Shown in pieces: positions 51,558 through 60,350 of a stretch of DNA of 64,000 nt (the stretch's first letter is position 1; the number at the start of each line of letters is the position of its first letter). Made by a program: the position numbers and the translations under genes. This stretch comes from Alphaproteobacteria bacterium UBA3773. GTDB lineage: Bacteria; Pseudomonadota; Alphaproteobacteria; RF32; CAG-239. The notes beneath the pieces are model-generated. The model did no database searches. It saw only the letters and a program-made list of their open reading frames with translations, and was not told the DNA's origin. The stretch covers positions 1 to 64,000 of the forward strand of contig DFFP01000025.1 in assembly GCA_002372275.1 (NCBI GenBank). Reading direction: 5' to 3'.

Positions 51558-52805
51558 TTATAAATTGTTCTGTATCATGGCAGATGTTTTCATTGTTTTA
51601 ATCAGGCGGGGAACCATGAAAACAACTGTTTCGGATTTGGGTTCTTTTTGACCGAATAATTCGCCCGGCAACCCGATAATCATAAAGTTTTCGCCAAGTT
51701 CATTTCGAACGGAAAAATGTGTGAGTTGACCATCTGTTTTTTCAAGCGTGATGTCAGATGAAATATGATTATCGGCTTCAACAGAGGCTTTGGCCAAAAC
51801 GGAAAGTTCCGATTCGGGGCAGGCCATGACACCGCATTTTCCGACATCAAAACGAGATAACCATTGATTGGGGACAATAAATTTGCCCTCTGAAACAACT
51901 TGGACATTGGCTTTAGAGCCTAAAAACTTTTGAAGCGTTTTGATGTTGATGTCGTTTGTTGTGGTTAACACGCGACCGATCACACCTGTTTGTGCCGTTG
52001 TGATGCTGCCGAAATGAAATTCATCTAAAAGTGCTTTCCACTCGACATCGCACCCGTCAAACGGCGTGATTTTGAAAACACTGACATCATAAGCAACAAG
52101 TATAGGATTTTCTTCAAAGTATTCAATTAGTCTGGATATTTTGTTTTTTAATTCCATATCCGCATTAAATGTGACGGAATATTCTGCCCAGTTGGTTGTG
52201 ATGTTGGTTAAACCGGCACCGCGCAAAACATCTAAAAGCCCTAAAAGAATCGGGCGTGTTTTCGGAACATAAACAACGTGATCGGCGCGGCGAGATAACG
52301 TCATCAGCTTTTTGTCGGCATCGTATGAGTAAAAAACACCGGCAGCTTCGGTCATCATGTTCACAATATCGGTTAGTTCGCCTTTTAAATCTTCGCCGGA
52401 AATGGAAGCATAGGGCGCATCCTTGGCTGTTAAGGTGATTCCGGCTTCTTTTGTTAATTTGACAAGCGCTTGTTCCACAGGCATGGTTTCAAACGTAAAA
52501 CCGGTGACTTCAAGTTTCGGTAAATCATCGGAGACCTTAACGGGCATAATCTTAAATGCCGTGTTGTTAAAAGGAAGCGTTAAAATCATTTGCTGTGTTT
52601 CGCTGTTAATATTACAACGAAGGGGCGTTTCTAAATCAAGCGCATTGGCACCGTCAGGGGTGCGAATGGACATTTCATGCGGTTTTTCAATTTTAACATT
52701 AAGTTTTGAATAACTGTCATCTGCTATTTGAGCTTCACTTGGGGCAGTTGTGTGACAAGCTGCTAAAAAACTCAAACATAAGAAACTTTCAAACAAACGT
52801 TTCAT
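51558..52805 (-). CDS. Secretin-like outer-membrane lipoprotein
   Basis: A 415-residue lipoprotein (lipobox LAAC, Cys17). Residues about 95-165 (GFTFETMPVEQALVKLTKEAGITLTAK...LKGELTDIVNMMTEAAGVFYSYDADKKLMTLSR) form an STN/N0-type secretin domain. A second ring-building-like domain follows (DVLRGAGLTNITTNWAEYSVTFNADMELKNKISRLIEYF). The end, ETVVFMVPRLIK, resembles the last strand of the secretin domain (LVVLLTPRII). This pattern fits type IVb-pilus PilN/BfpB secretins, though the beta-barrel part looks divergent. It overlaps the upstream gene by 4 bp. Confidence 0.7.
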   Translation of the reverse strand: MKRLFESFLCLSFLAACHTTAPSEAQIADDSYSKLNVKIEKPHEMSIRTPDGANALDLETPLRCNINSETQQMILTLPFNNTAFKIMPVKVSDDLPKLEVTGFTFETMPVEQALVKLTKEAGITLTAKDAPYASISGEDLKGELTDIVNMMTEAAGVFYSYDADKKLMTLSRRADHVVYVPKTRPILLGLLDVLRGAGLTNITTNWAEYSVTFNADMELKNKISRLIEYFEENPILVAYDVSVFKITPFDGCDVEWKALLDEFHFGSITTAQTGVIGRVLTTTNDINIKTLQKFLGSKANVQVVSEGKFIVPNQWLSRFDVGKCGVMACPESELSVLAKASVEADNHISSDITLEKTDGQLTHFSVRNELGENFMIIGLPGELFGQKEPKSETVVFMVPRLIKTMKTSAMIQNNL

Positions 52806-53311
52806 TTATTGTCTCCCGTATCTTCAAAGGTCGGCATATTTTCTGCCTGACCGCTCTCTTTTAATAGTTTGTTGACGACATCATCGATGTTCATACCGGC
52901 ACCGGCCGTCGGATCATCTGTTTTGCTGAATTCGCCTAAAGCATCTTTCATTTTAGAAATTTCGTTCGGATCTTGTTTTAATTTGTCGGGTGATGTGTTG
53001 CTTTCAAGTTCTTGCTGGTAAACAGCTAAATTTTGTTGCAATGCATTGATTCCGCCGGCAATCTTGCGCTCAACATAAGGGTATAAGGCCGGTTTTGCTA
53101 AAATATAATTTCCGGTGTCGCAAATTTCTTCTAAAACATCTAATACGTAACCGTAAAAAGGATATTCTTCTAATGCGATATTTCCCATACGAATACAACG
53201 TGCGGCAATACGCGAAATGGTGCGCTCGTAATAATCTCTTAAAAGAAGATAATTATCAATGTGCCAGATATCTTCTTTTGTGACGACGGATGAATTTTCA
53301 TTTTGTTCCAT
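52802..53311 (-). CDS. Cytosolic helical protein of the T4SS-like locus
   Basis: A 169-residue soluble, acidic and mostly helical protein without signal peptide or membrane segment. Visible segments are DIWHIDNYLLLRDYYERTISRIAARCIRMGNIALEEYPFYG and a C-terminal DDVVNKLLKESGQAENMPTF. I recognise no family. It overlaps the secretin-like gene by 4 bp and follows the acidic repeat gene by 60 bp, so it is part of the same transcript; an accessory or chaperone role would fit, but nothing in the sequence proves it. Confidence 0.7.
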   Translation of the reverse strand: MEQNENSSVVTKEDIWHIDNYLLLRDYYERTISRIAARCIRMGNIALEEYPFYGYVLDVLEEICDTGNYILAKPALYPYVERKIAGGINALQQNLAVYQQELESNTSPDKLKQDPNEISKMKDALGEFSKTDDPTAGAGMNIDDVVNKLLKESGQAENMPTFEDTGDNK

Positions 53312-53371
53312 GTTATTTTCCTCTTACGGTTCTAAAATAAACGAGTATCAATCATTTGTAAATGACTTTTT

Positions 53372-55435
53372 TTATGCTTTATCCTCTTTGTTGTCGCTGT
53401 TAAGCTGATTGACAAGAGAATCGGTGTTTTCCTGATTTTGATCTGCAAACTGTGCAAGTAGTGCATCTGTATCCATTGCGTCTTCAGGCGCAGATGTGTT
53501 GCCATTATAGTTATCAGCAAACTCTGCAAGCAGGGCGTCACTGTCTAAGTTTTCATCAGAGACCGGTATATTTTGATCATCAGGGTAAGAAAACTGACTT
53601 AACAGAGAGTCGGTATTATCGTTATTTTGATCAGTATATTGCGCAAGAAGAGCGTCACTGTCTAACGCTTCATCTGAGGCCGGTAGATTTGGATCATTTT
53701 GAGAAGCAAATTGATCTGCAAAGTTCAGATTATCGTTATTTTGATCAGCATATTGTGCAAGCAGTGCGTCACTGTCTAACACTTCATCTGAGGCTGGTAG
53801 ATTTGGATCATTTTGAGAAGCAAATTGATCTGCAAAGTCCGGATTATCGTTATTTTGATCGGCATATTGTGCAAGAAGAGCGTCACTGTCTAACACTTCA
53901 TCTGAGGCCGGTAGATTTGGATCATTTTGAGAAGCAAATTGATCTAAAAGATTATCCATATGATCTGTTTCACTTGAAAAAGGCGTATCTGTTTGATCAG
54001 GGTTTTGATTGATTTGGGTGTCATAGTTGAATTGCTCGTCCGGTAAAGAGGAGTCTGATGTGATGTTGTAAGAATCACTTGCAGTATCATAAGAATTGAT
54101 ATCACTTGTCGTATCTTTATAAGGTAATGGATCTTGAGGGGCTACATCAGATGTGTTTGTCTCTTGGGGTAAAATTGTATCCGATGGCTCTTCAACATAT
54201 TCCCATTCACTGTCATCATCGGAATCATCATCGGAATCTTCAATATACTCCCAATCCCAATCTTCATCGTTGTTGGAAGAATTTGAAAGTTGTTCCGTAT
54301 TTTGTACATTAGAAGAGAATTCTGAATTTGTGGGCTGATTTTTTTCTTCAATCGGTGGTAAATCGTTGAGATCAGATTTTAAGGTTTCTGTTTGTGAATG
54401 GTCATTTAAGGACACAGGCGTGTCTGTAAAATCATCAAGCGAAACAGGTGTTTGGTCTATTTCAGGTACTGTGTTTTTTTCAGAAGACGATTTAAGCGTT
54501 GTGAAAATCTTTTTTGTTAAATTAAAAATGCTGTTTTTTGTTTCAGAACCTGTTTCTGAAACACTCGAATTTTCTTTTGTTTTTTCTTTTAAATCGGTCG
54601 ATTTTTGATTATCGGAATGATTTGTTGCCGATATGGAAGAATCTTGTTTATTGTTATCCTTATTCTTTTCTTTCTTGTCTTTTTTATCTTTTTTCTTATT
54701 TTTTTCGTTCTTTTTATTTTCGAGCGCGCTTTCTTCTTCGATTTCTTTTTCAACTTTTTCTTCAATCGGATCTGAAGCAACTTGCTTGTCTTGTATGATA
54801 TCTTTTTCTTGTTCATCTTCCGGTTTCGGCGTTGGTTTGTTTTCCGGCTCATCTAAAACAGGGTTTATGTTTTTTTCAGCTGCAACGGTTTGCACGGCGA
54901 CAGCTTGGGCACTTAATGCTTCTTTTAAGGTGTTTGCAATATTTTCTTGAGAACGCACCATCATTTCAAAGAGCATTTCCATATCTTTAGCATGTTGAAG
55001 CTCGTTTTGTTTTAAAATACTTAAAATATCGCTGCTGATGGCATTACTGCTTGCACTCACTTCAGGATTTTGAACATTTTGTTTGATATTGGATTCTTTT
55101 TCTTTGGTTTTCACAGATGATTGAAAGTTATGATCAACTGATGGTTTGGCCAAATCATAGTTTTTGAAAGATGATTGAGTGTGTTTTTGATTTTCTTTTT
55201 CTTCAAGGTTTGCAATATGGTCAATTAAAATTGATCCGCCGGGCAGTGTGCTCAGTAAAATGCGTATGTTAGATGGAAGCTCTAATAATGAATCATCGAA
55301 CTCTTTTTTTCTTTTATCGTTAAAAATATGAATTTGATGGAAAATATTAAGGTATCTTTGAGCAACTAAAATGGGATCTTCGTTGCCTTCATGGGTCCCC
55401 GTAAATTCTGCATCCTGGTTTAATTCATCTGACAT
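53372..55435 (-). CDS. Large acidic repeat protein of the T4SS-like locus
   Basis: A 687-residue, strongly acidic, soluble protein without signal peptide. Residues 20-75 (EDPILVAQRYLNIFHQIHIFNDKRKKEFDD) are a compact helical head. Near 145-185 lies a helical stretch (ILKQNELQHAKDMEMLFEMMVRSQENIANTLKEAL). Then comes a Lys/Glu-rich linker, a low-complexity Asp/Ser region, and a C-terminal part with three near-identical 38-residue repeats and degenerate flanking copies. Each contains DSDALLAQYADQN; further copies of the ALLAxF motif follow. Repeated short motifs on a disordered chain suggest a multivalent scaffold or docking protein. No known family recognised. Confidence 0.8.
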   Translation of the reverse strand: MSDELNQDAEFTGTHEGNEDPILVAQRYLNIFHQIHIFNDKRKKEFDDSLLELPSNIRILLSTLPGGSILIDHIANLEEKENQKHTQSSFKNYDLAKPSVDHNFQSSVKTKEKESNIKQNVQNPEVSASSNAISSDILSILKQNELQHAKDMEMLFEMMVRSQENIANTLKEALSAQAVAVQTVAAEKNINPVLDEPENKPTPKPEDEQEKDIIQDKQVASDPIEEKVEKEIEEESALENKKNEKNKKKDKKDKKEKNKDNNKQDSSISATNHSDNQKSTDLKEKTKENSSVSETGSETKNSIFNLTKKIFTTLKSSSEKNTVPEIDQTPVSLDDFTDTPVSLNDHSQTETLKSDLNDLPPIEEKNQPTNSEFSSNVQNTEQLSNSSNNDEDWDWEYIEDSDDDSDDDSEWEYVEEPSDTILPQETNTSDVAPQDPLPYKDTTSDINSYDTASDSYNITSDSSLPDEQFNYDTQINQNPDQTDTPFSSETDHMDNLLDQFASQNDPNLPASDEVLDSDALLAQYADQNNDNPDFADQFASQNDPNLPASDEVLDSDALLAQYADQNNDNLNFADQFASQNDPNLPASDEALDSDALLAQYTDQNNDNTDSLLSQFSYPDDQNIPVSDENLDSDALLAEFADNYNGNTSAPEDAMDTDALLAQFADQNQENTDSLVNQLNSDNKEDKA
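53617..53958 (-). repeat. Three tandem 114-bp repeats within the acidic protein gene
   Basis: Units begin at 53617, 53731 and 53845 and differ by only a few bases, encoding three 38-residue repeats. DNA identity this high implies recent duplication or gene conversion and makes copy-number change likely. Degenerate units extend to about 53440. Confidence 0.9.
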
Positions 55436-55517
55436 ATTGATTTGCCTTTAAAATATAGCTTAAGCCCTACATGACAAGCATATTAGTGAAATAAGGGTAA
55501 ATTTCAAGTTAATATTA

Positions 55518-55552
55518 TAAAAAAAACACCTGTGAAAAGGTGTTTTTTTATC
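55518..55552 (-). terminator. Terminator after the XRE regulator gene
   Basis: ACACCT (55526-55531) / AGGTGT (55538-55543) with A and T runs on both sides, at the end of the regulator gene on the minus strand. It separates the regulator from the acidic-protein operon, whose promoter should lie between 55436 and 55517. Confidence 0.7.
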
Positions 55553-55553
55553 T

Positions 55554-56531
55554 TTATAAGTCAATGGCAACTACTTTGTGTAAGTTTGTCAGATTGCTGT
55601 TGTCTATTTCAATTTTTTCATCCGGATTGAAACGCAAGCCGTAAAGCTGTCCTTTCTCATCTTCTCGGATACAAATAAACATTGCCTCTTCTTCTGAAAT
55701 GTAATACAACGCAATGTCTCCGACGCTGACGGATTCTTGCGGATCAATAAATAACACAGCACGATTGGAAAGAATATTGCCAAGTCTTCTGGTACATAAA
55801 TTGACGGCATAGGCATCACGCTTGTTCATTAAACGGAAAGGACAAACAACTTCTTTGGCTTCTTCATCATCCATATCAATCAAAATATTTCCGTTGCTTG
55901 AAGGAGTTCCGAATACTTTCATTAACGGCATTTCACCCGTATAAACACCATACATGGAAACATGGCTGCCTTTCGGGGTGGCAAGAGATTTGTATTTAGC
56001 GTCTGTTTTTTCCATAATCTCATTGAGCTCGCCGGCGTCTTTTAATTTTTGAATTTCTGATTTTAAGGCATCAGGAGCTAAAGAAAGGGCTTTAGCGATA
56101 TTTTTAAATTCTTTGTCGGATACTTCACGTTGGCCCATCTCAATACGGTGATAAACAGATAATGTCATATCGGCGTTTTCGGCAACTTCAATAAGCGTTA
56201 AATCACGAATTGTTCTTAAACGGCGCAAAGCTGCACCTAAAACTTTTAAGCCGGCATCTGTGTTGATTTTGTTACGTCTTTCTTGTTCACGACGCCAACT
56301 TTGAACAACTTCTTCTTTGGAGTTTTGTTCGTTAACATATAAATCTTGCAAAGAGCAATTTGTAAGCTCGGCAACGGAAATCAGTTGTTCCTGGCTTAAA
56401 CGGCGATAACCCTTTTCAATTTTGGAAACAGCAGATAAACTGACACCTAAATGGTCGGCCAAAGCTTGCATTGAAACGCCTTTTCTCTTTCTTTGGAGCC
56501 TAATCTGATTTGGAAAAATAATCTCTTCCAT
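55554..56531 (-). CDS. Double-XRE regulator with degenerate LexA/S24-like C-terminal domain
   Basis: A 325-residue protein with two helix-turn-helix XRE domains (residues 8-65: RKRKGVSMQALADHLGVSLSAVSKIEKGYRRL; 95-150: IRDLTLIEVAENADMTLSVYHRIEMGQREV). The C-terminal part (about 200-325) resembles the S24 peptidase fold of phage CI/LexA (RDAYAVNLCTRRLGNILSNRAVLFIDPQESVSVGDIALYYI). The catalytic Ser motif GDSM is replaced by NLCTRRLG and no catalytic Lys is evident, so autocleavage is unlikely. An inverted TTGTC...GACAA lies upstream near 56575-56597. It sits between the VirB6-like genes and the secretin genes and probably controls them. Confidence 0.82.
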   Translation of the reverse strand: MEEIIFPNQIRLQRKRKGVSMQALADHLGVSLSAVSKIEKGYRRLSQEQLISVAELTNCSLQDLYVNEQNSKEEVVQSWRREQERRNKINTDAGLKVLGAALRRLRTIRDLTLIEVAENADMTLSVYHRIEMGQREVSDKEFKNIAKALSLAPDALKSEIQKLKDAGELNEIMEKTDAKYKSLATPKGSHVSMYGVYTGEMPLMKVFGTPSSNGNILIDMDDEEAKEVVCPFRLMNKRDAYAVNLCTRRLGNILSNRAVLFIDPQESVSVGDIALYYISEEEAMFICIREDEKGQLYGLRFNPDEKIEIDNSNLTNLHKVVAIDL

Positions 56532-56635
56532 AACAACCTCTTTATGACATTAAAAACTAACTCATATTAACATTTGTCAAAAAATATGCAAGACAAAACT
56601 CAAGAAAGTAAACAAAAAATCATAAATATAAAATT

Positions 56636-59600
56636 TTAGCTTCCAGAATCAGGATTTTCGTTTGTTCCTTCCCAGCGGCTTCTGTATTCTTCACGCTGTT
56701 GTTCTTCTTGTTCGCGACGTTGTTCTTCTTGTGCACGTTCTTCTTGATCAGAAATCGCAAAATTTAAAAATTCTTCTAAAGTTGTTTTTTCGTGCTTGTT
56801 TCTCTGATTCTTACGCTCATTTTCTTGTTTGGCAAAGGCAACGCGATCTTCATCCGTTAAACCCCACATGGCAGAATTTGGATCAATGGAGGGGGCAAAT
56901 CGGCCAAGCTGACCGCCAAAGTTCATCAGGTTTTGAACACTGCTGTTACGCACAAATCGCTCATCGAAATTGTAGTGTGAAACAGCCTCTTTCCCCTCTT
57001 GTTTGGTCGTGGTACGCCGGACAACACCATTGTCGGTAATTTGTGTAATATTACCGTTTTTATCGGCCGTTCGCATGTGTATGAGCATTTGTCCGTTGAG
57101 AATTTCGCTGGTAACTACGGTTTGAGAACCATCGTTATTTATTTGTGTGATAATGGTTTTGCCGTCTTGATGAATGGTTTCGCGCGATTGAAATGAATTG
57201 GCAATATCCATATGCCTGTCTTTCATCACGGTGTGCATAATAGCCTCGTTCACCAGTTCTTGGGATAATCCGGTGTTTTGTCTTAAGTTTTCAATTAATG
57301 ACATATTCAGTCTTCCGTCACGCTGAACAATATACTTATCGGCATCCGTTTTGAAAGCAAAATCGCGATGGACAATGTTGCCGTTTTGGTCTGTGACATT
57401 GCGAACTGCAAAAAATTGATCTTTTTGAACTGTATCTTGGAATTTGGGCGCACCTGACAAATCTGTTTGATGATGTGCCCCGTAAGTGTTTGCAAAACTT
57501 TCAAGCTTGCTTCCTTTAGACGCAAGGGAGGCAAGGATTTTTGCTCTGAGAGATGCTGTGGATTTAGTCATCTCATATCCGCCAGCTGCGTTTTGCTTGA
57601 TGTTCAGTGTTACTTGGCGTCCTCTTAAATTATGATGTGTGACATTAGCGCTGATGAGATTATGATTTTGATCAAACACTGTTTCGTTAAAGCCCCCGGA
57701 ATGATTACGACGCGAAATCACCGTGTTTCCATCGGCATCGGTTGTTTTTTTAGCAATCACTTCGCCTTTAGCATTGGTCATGGTGATGTTACCGTTTTCA
57801 TCTTTATTGATGGTTCGTATAAGTTCACCGTTTTCGTTGAAAATTTGCTGTGTTTTTCCGTCGGCAGAGGTCGTTTGACTTTGACCGTTTTCAAGTTTCC
57901 CATTCAATAAATCTTCAACTTTTGCGGTGTTTGATAGGGTATTTGATAAACGTGCCTGATTAACTAAGCCTTGCGCGGCCCCTTTGATTTGTTCTTTAAT
58001 ACTGTGTTGTTGTTCGGAATATGAAAATGAGCCGTCTTTGTTGAGCATGGCAAAGCGCGTTGTTTTATGTGGGTTTAATTGATCAAAAAGTTTGTTTCCT
58101 TTGCCTTGACCGACATCTAATTTGTACCCGATAATATTGCCTTGATCATCTTTAATGGCCTCACCGTTCTTTTTGACATTTTCCATCTTTTTTGCTATTC
58201 GGCGATTGCGGATAGGTGTGCCGATATAATAGCCACCTGCTGCCCAGCCGAATTTGCCTAGCTCTTTGCCTATGCCTAAGACGCCGCCGGAGCGTTTACC
58301 CGTTTCTTCATCTTTACCGCCTAAAGCTACTCTTTCAGCCGCTTGGGCAAAGAAACCGCCTGTTTTACGGCCAATATCTAAATCCGGCGCTTTGGCAAAT
58401 TCACCGGCTAATTTTGTTCCGTTATCTAAAAAGACCCAGCCGAGTAAACATATGGTCATTAGTTTAATAAAATTTACACCCCAAAAAGCAAGGCCCGTGA
58501 GCGGACTGACGATTTTTTTATAATCCGTAGCGTACGCATCAAGGCCTGAAAGGAGATCTTGCGTGGCTTGCAAAATGATGTATAGAATAATACTTAAGAA
58601 AACAAATTGGAACATGGCGTTCATAAAGTAATCCCATATTTTTTTGAGGTATGAGGCTTGTTTTGGAAAGGCCCATGCACCAATGGCTGCCGGCATTAAG
58701 GCAGAGGCAATGGCCATGTTTAAGACGCAATCAATCAAGCACCATGGAAACGCCAAGACTAAAATCAGGCCGCCAATCATCAGAAGAAGACCGGTTAAGA
58801 CATAGCCGGGGTTGGGGAGCATACCAAAAATAATTTTTTCGATGTACACGCCGATACACACAACTTCTCTGCCGAATGCGACAATTTTCCAGACACCATC
58901 TTGCATGGTCTTGATGGCACATAAGATGTTTTGCCCCATGGAAACGGGCAGTGCGCCTTGTGATTTGTCGGTTAATTCTTTGTCATATCCCATTAAACCT
59001 TCCATATAAGAACCGGAACATTTGGTTTCAGTGGAAATGGTTTGAGCATAGGCCATTCCTGTGTTGAAAACAGGGGCAAGAGTTAGTCTTAAAATATGAG
59101 CATAACTGACACGTAAAATCAAGACAACAAGCAAAACACGAAAGGCCTGAACAAGCCATTCTTGAATCATCTTTGAGGGTTTAACGGCTTGAAGTGCAGC
59201 AATATTTTTCAAAACAAATAAACCGGTCCAGAGCGCAAAGAAAATGACAACGACGACCGCAATGCCGCCGGCTAATGTTTGATATGCTTTTTGTGCCAGA
59301 CGACTTGCCGTGTTAAATAAAACCTTAAATATAGGACAAAAATAGCATTTGTCGCTATCGGGCATATATTGGTGCCACTCACAGTCATTATTTGTTGTTT
59401 GAGCCATGCCTTCGCCTGCCGGAGTTTCGGTAATACCTGCCGCGTATGCAACACTTTTGCTTTGCTGAGCCGCGTCGCTTAAGGTTTCACGCGGTTCTCC
59501 CTCTTTTTTATCAAGACATTCTTCTGTTGAATAATCTTCAGATCCTCCGCCGCAAAGACTTTGAATATCTTCACATAAAGGATCAATTATGGATGATTTA

Positions 59601-60346
59601 ATTGCTTGGTAACCTTTTGAAAAATCGCCGCTGTGAATTTCAAAATGAAGGTGCGGACCATAAGGTTTACAAGGACCGTCCGGATAAGGATAGTCGCAAA
59701 GGGTGTTTGTGGCTGTGTGGTAGTTTGAACCGCCGACATGTCCGATCGGATCGCCTTTTTTGACATGACCTCCTGTTTTAATGTAATCTTTTAAGTGAAG
59801 ATAAACTGTGACATATTTATTATCACAAGAGCCGGATGAACCTTTGGCCGAACACTTACATGCTTTGGTGTGTTCGATCATGATGGCACGTCCACCACCG
59901 CCTAAGGGTTTTGCCCAGACGATGTTGCCGTCAGCCGCGGCTGTGACAAGTGTGCCGGCATCGGCAGCATAGTCTGTGCCGAGGTGATTACGCGGTTTCG
60001 GGTTGCCACCGGCACCATTTGCACGATAACAGTTTGTTTCGGCAACTCTGTTAATTTTTGAAACAGGCATGGTATCTAGGCACGAACATGACTGCGCATT
60101 TCTGTTCATAATACACGCCGTGTCGACATCGTTTCGTTTGCCACTCGGACATGTTTTTTCAAGCTTGCCGCCGGAAGTTGAAAGCGTACATGTCCCGTTT
60201 GAACAATCTTTGCCGCCGCAAGAATCACCTGATGAAGAACGAGATGAAAAGTCAAAAAGCTGTGCACAGGCCAAATGGCTGTTTTCCACCATTAAGAACA
60301 TGAAAAACAAAGAAAAAAACAAGTAATGTGATTTAATTTTTTTCAT
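56636..60346 (-). CDS. M23 peptidase / VirB6-TrbL-like channel / YD-like tail fusion protein
   Basis: 1236 residues. A signal peptide is followed by a Cys-rich stretch, then an M23 (LytM) endopeptidase domain at about 100-245 with complete zinc and catalytic motifs (H121-x3-D125, H232-L-H234). CYFC...KNIAALQAVKPSKMIQEWLVQAFRVLLVVLI (335-410) matches the 253-residue protein at 62437. LILVLAFPWCLIDCVLNMAIASALMPAAIG (528-555) and the following segments match the 697-residue protein at 60351. About five or six membrane segments run from 359 to 641. The remaining 590 residues are hydrophilic with YD-repeat-like units (NENGELIRTINKDENGNITM, DKNGNITQITDNG) and a Glu/Gln/Arg-rich end. The M23 part lies in the periplasm and could open peptidoglycan for the apparatus. 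Confidence 0.83.
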   Translation of the reverse strand: MKKIKSHYLFFSLFFMFLMVENSHLACAQLFDFSSRSSSGDSCGGKDCSNGTCTLSTSGGKLEKTCPSGKRNDVDTACIMNRNAQSCSCLDTMPVSKINRVAETNCYRANGAGGNPKPRNHLGTDYAADAGTLVTAAADGNIVWAKPLGGGGRAIMIEHTKACKCSAKGSSGSCDNKYVTVYLHLKDYIKTGGHVKKGDPIGHVGGSNYHTATNTLCDYPYPDGPCKPYGPHLHFEIHSGDFSKGYQAIKSSIIDPLCEDIQSLCGGGSEDYSTEECLDKKEGEPRETLSDAAQQSKSVAYAAGITETPAGEGMAQTTNNDCEWHQYMPDSDKCYFCPIFKVLFNTASRLAQKAYQTLAGGIAVVVVIFFALWTGLFVLKNIAALQAVKPSKMIQEWLVQAFRVLLVVLILRVSYAHILRLTLAPVFNTGMAYAQTISTETKCSGSYMEGLMGYDKELTDKSQGALPVSMGQNILCAIKTMQDGVWKIVAFGREVVCIGVYIEKIIFGMLPNPGYVLTGLLLMIGGLILVLAFPWCLIDCVLNMAIASALMPAAIGAWAFPKQASYLKKIWDYFMNAMFQFVFLSIILYIILQATQDLLSGLDAYATDYKKIVSPLTGLAFWGVNFIKLMTICLLGWVFLDNGTKLAGEFAKAPDLDIGRKTGGFFAQAAERVALGGKDEETGKRSGGVLGIGKELGKFGWAAGGYYIGTPIRNRRIAKKMENVKKNGEAIKDDQGNIIGYKLDVGQGKGNKLFDQLNPHKTTRFAMLNKDGSFSYSEQQHSIKEQIKGAAQGLVNQARLSNTLSNTAKVEDLLNGKLENGQSQTTSADGKTQQIFNENGELIRTINKDENGNITMTNAKGEVIAKKTTDADGNTVISRRNHSGGFNETVFDQNHNLISANVTHHNLRGRQVTLNIKQNAAGGYEMTKSTASLRAKILASLASKGSKLESFANTYGAHHQTDLSGAPKFQDTVQKDQFFAVRNVTDQNGNIVHRDFAFKTDADKYIVQRDGRLNMSLIENLRQNTGLSQELVNEAIMHTVMKDRHMDIANSFQSRETIHQDGKTIITQINNDGSQTVVTSEILNGQMLIHMRTADKNGNITQITDNGVVRRTTTKQEGKEAVSHYNFDERFVRNSSVQNLMNFGGQLGRFAPSIDPNSAMWGLTDEDRVAFAKQENERKNQRNKHEKTTLEEFLNFAISDQEERAQEEQRREQEEQQREEYRSRWEGTNENPDSGS

Positions 60347-60350
60347 AGTT

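Noticed and set aside
53617..53958. Regularly spaced direct repeats that could suggest CRISPR or a minisatellite
   Set aside because: Unit is 114 bp, a multiple of three, without unique spacers, and encodes in-frame protein repeats.
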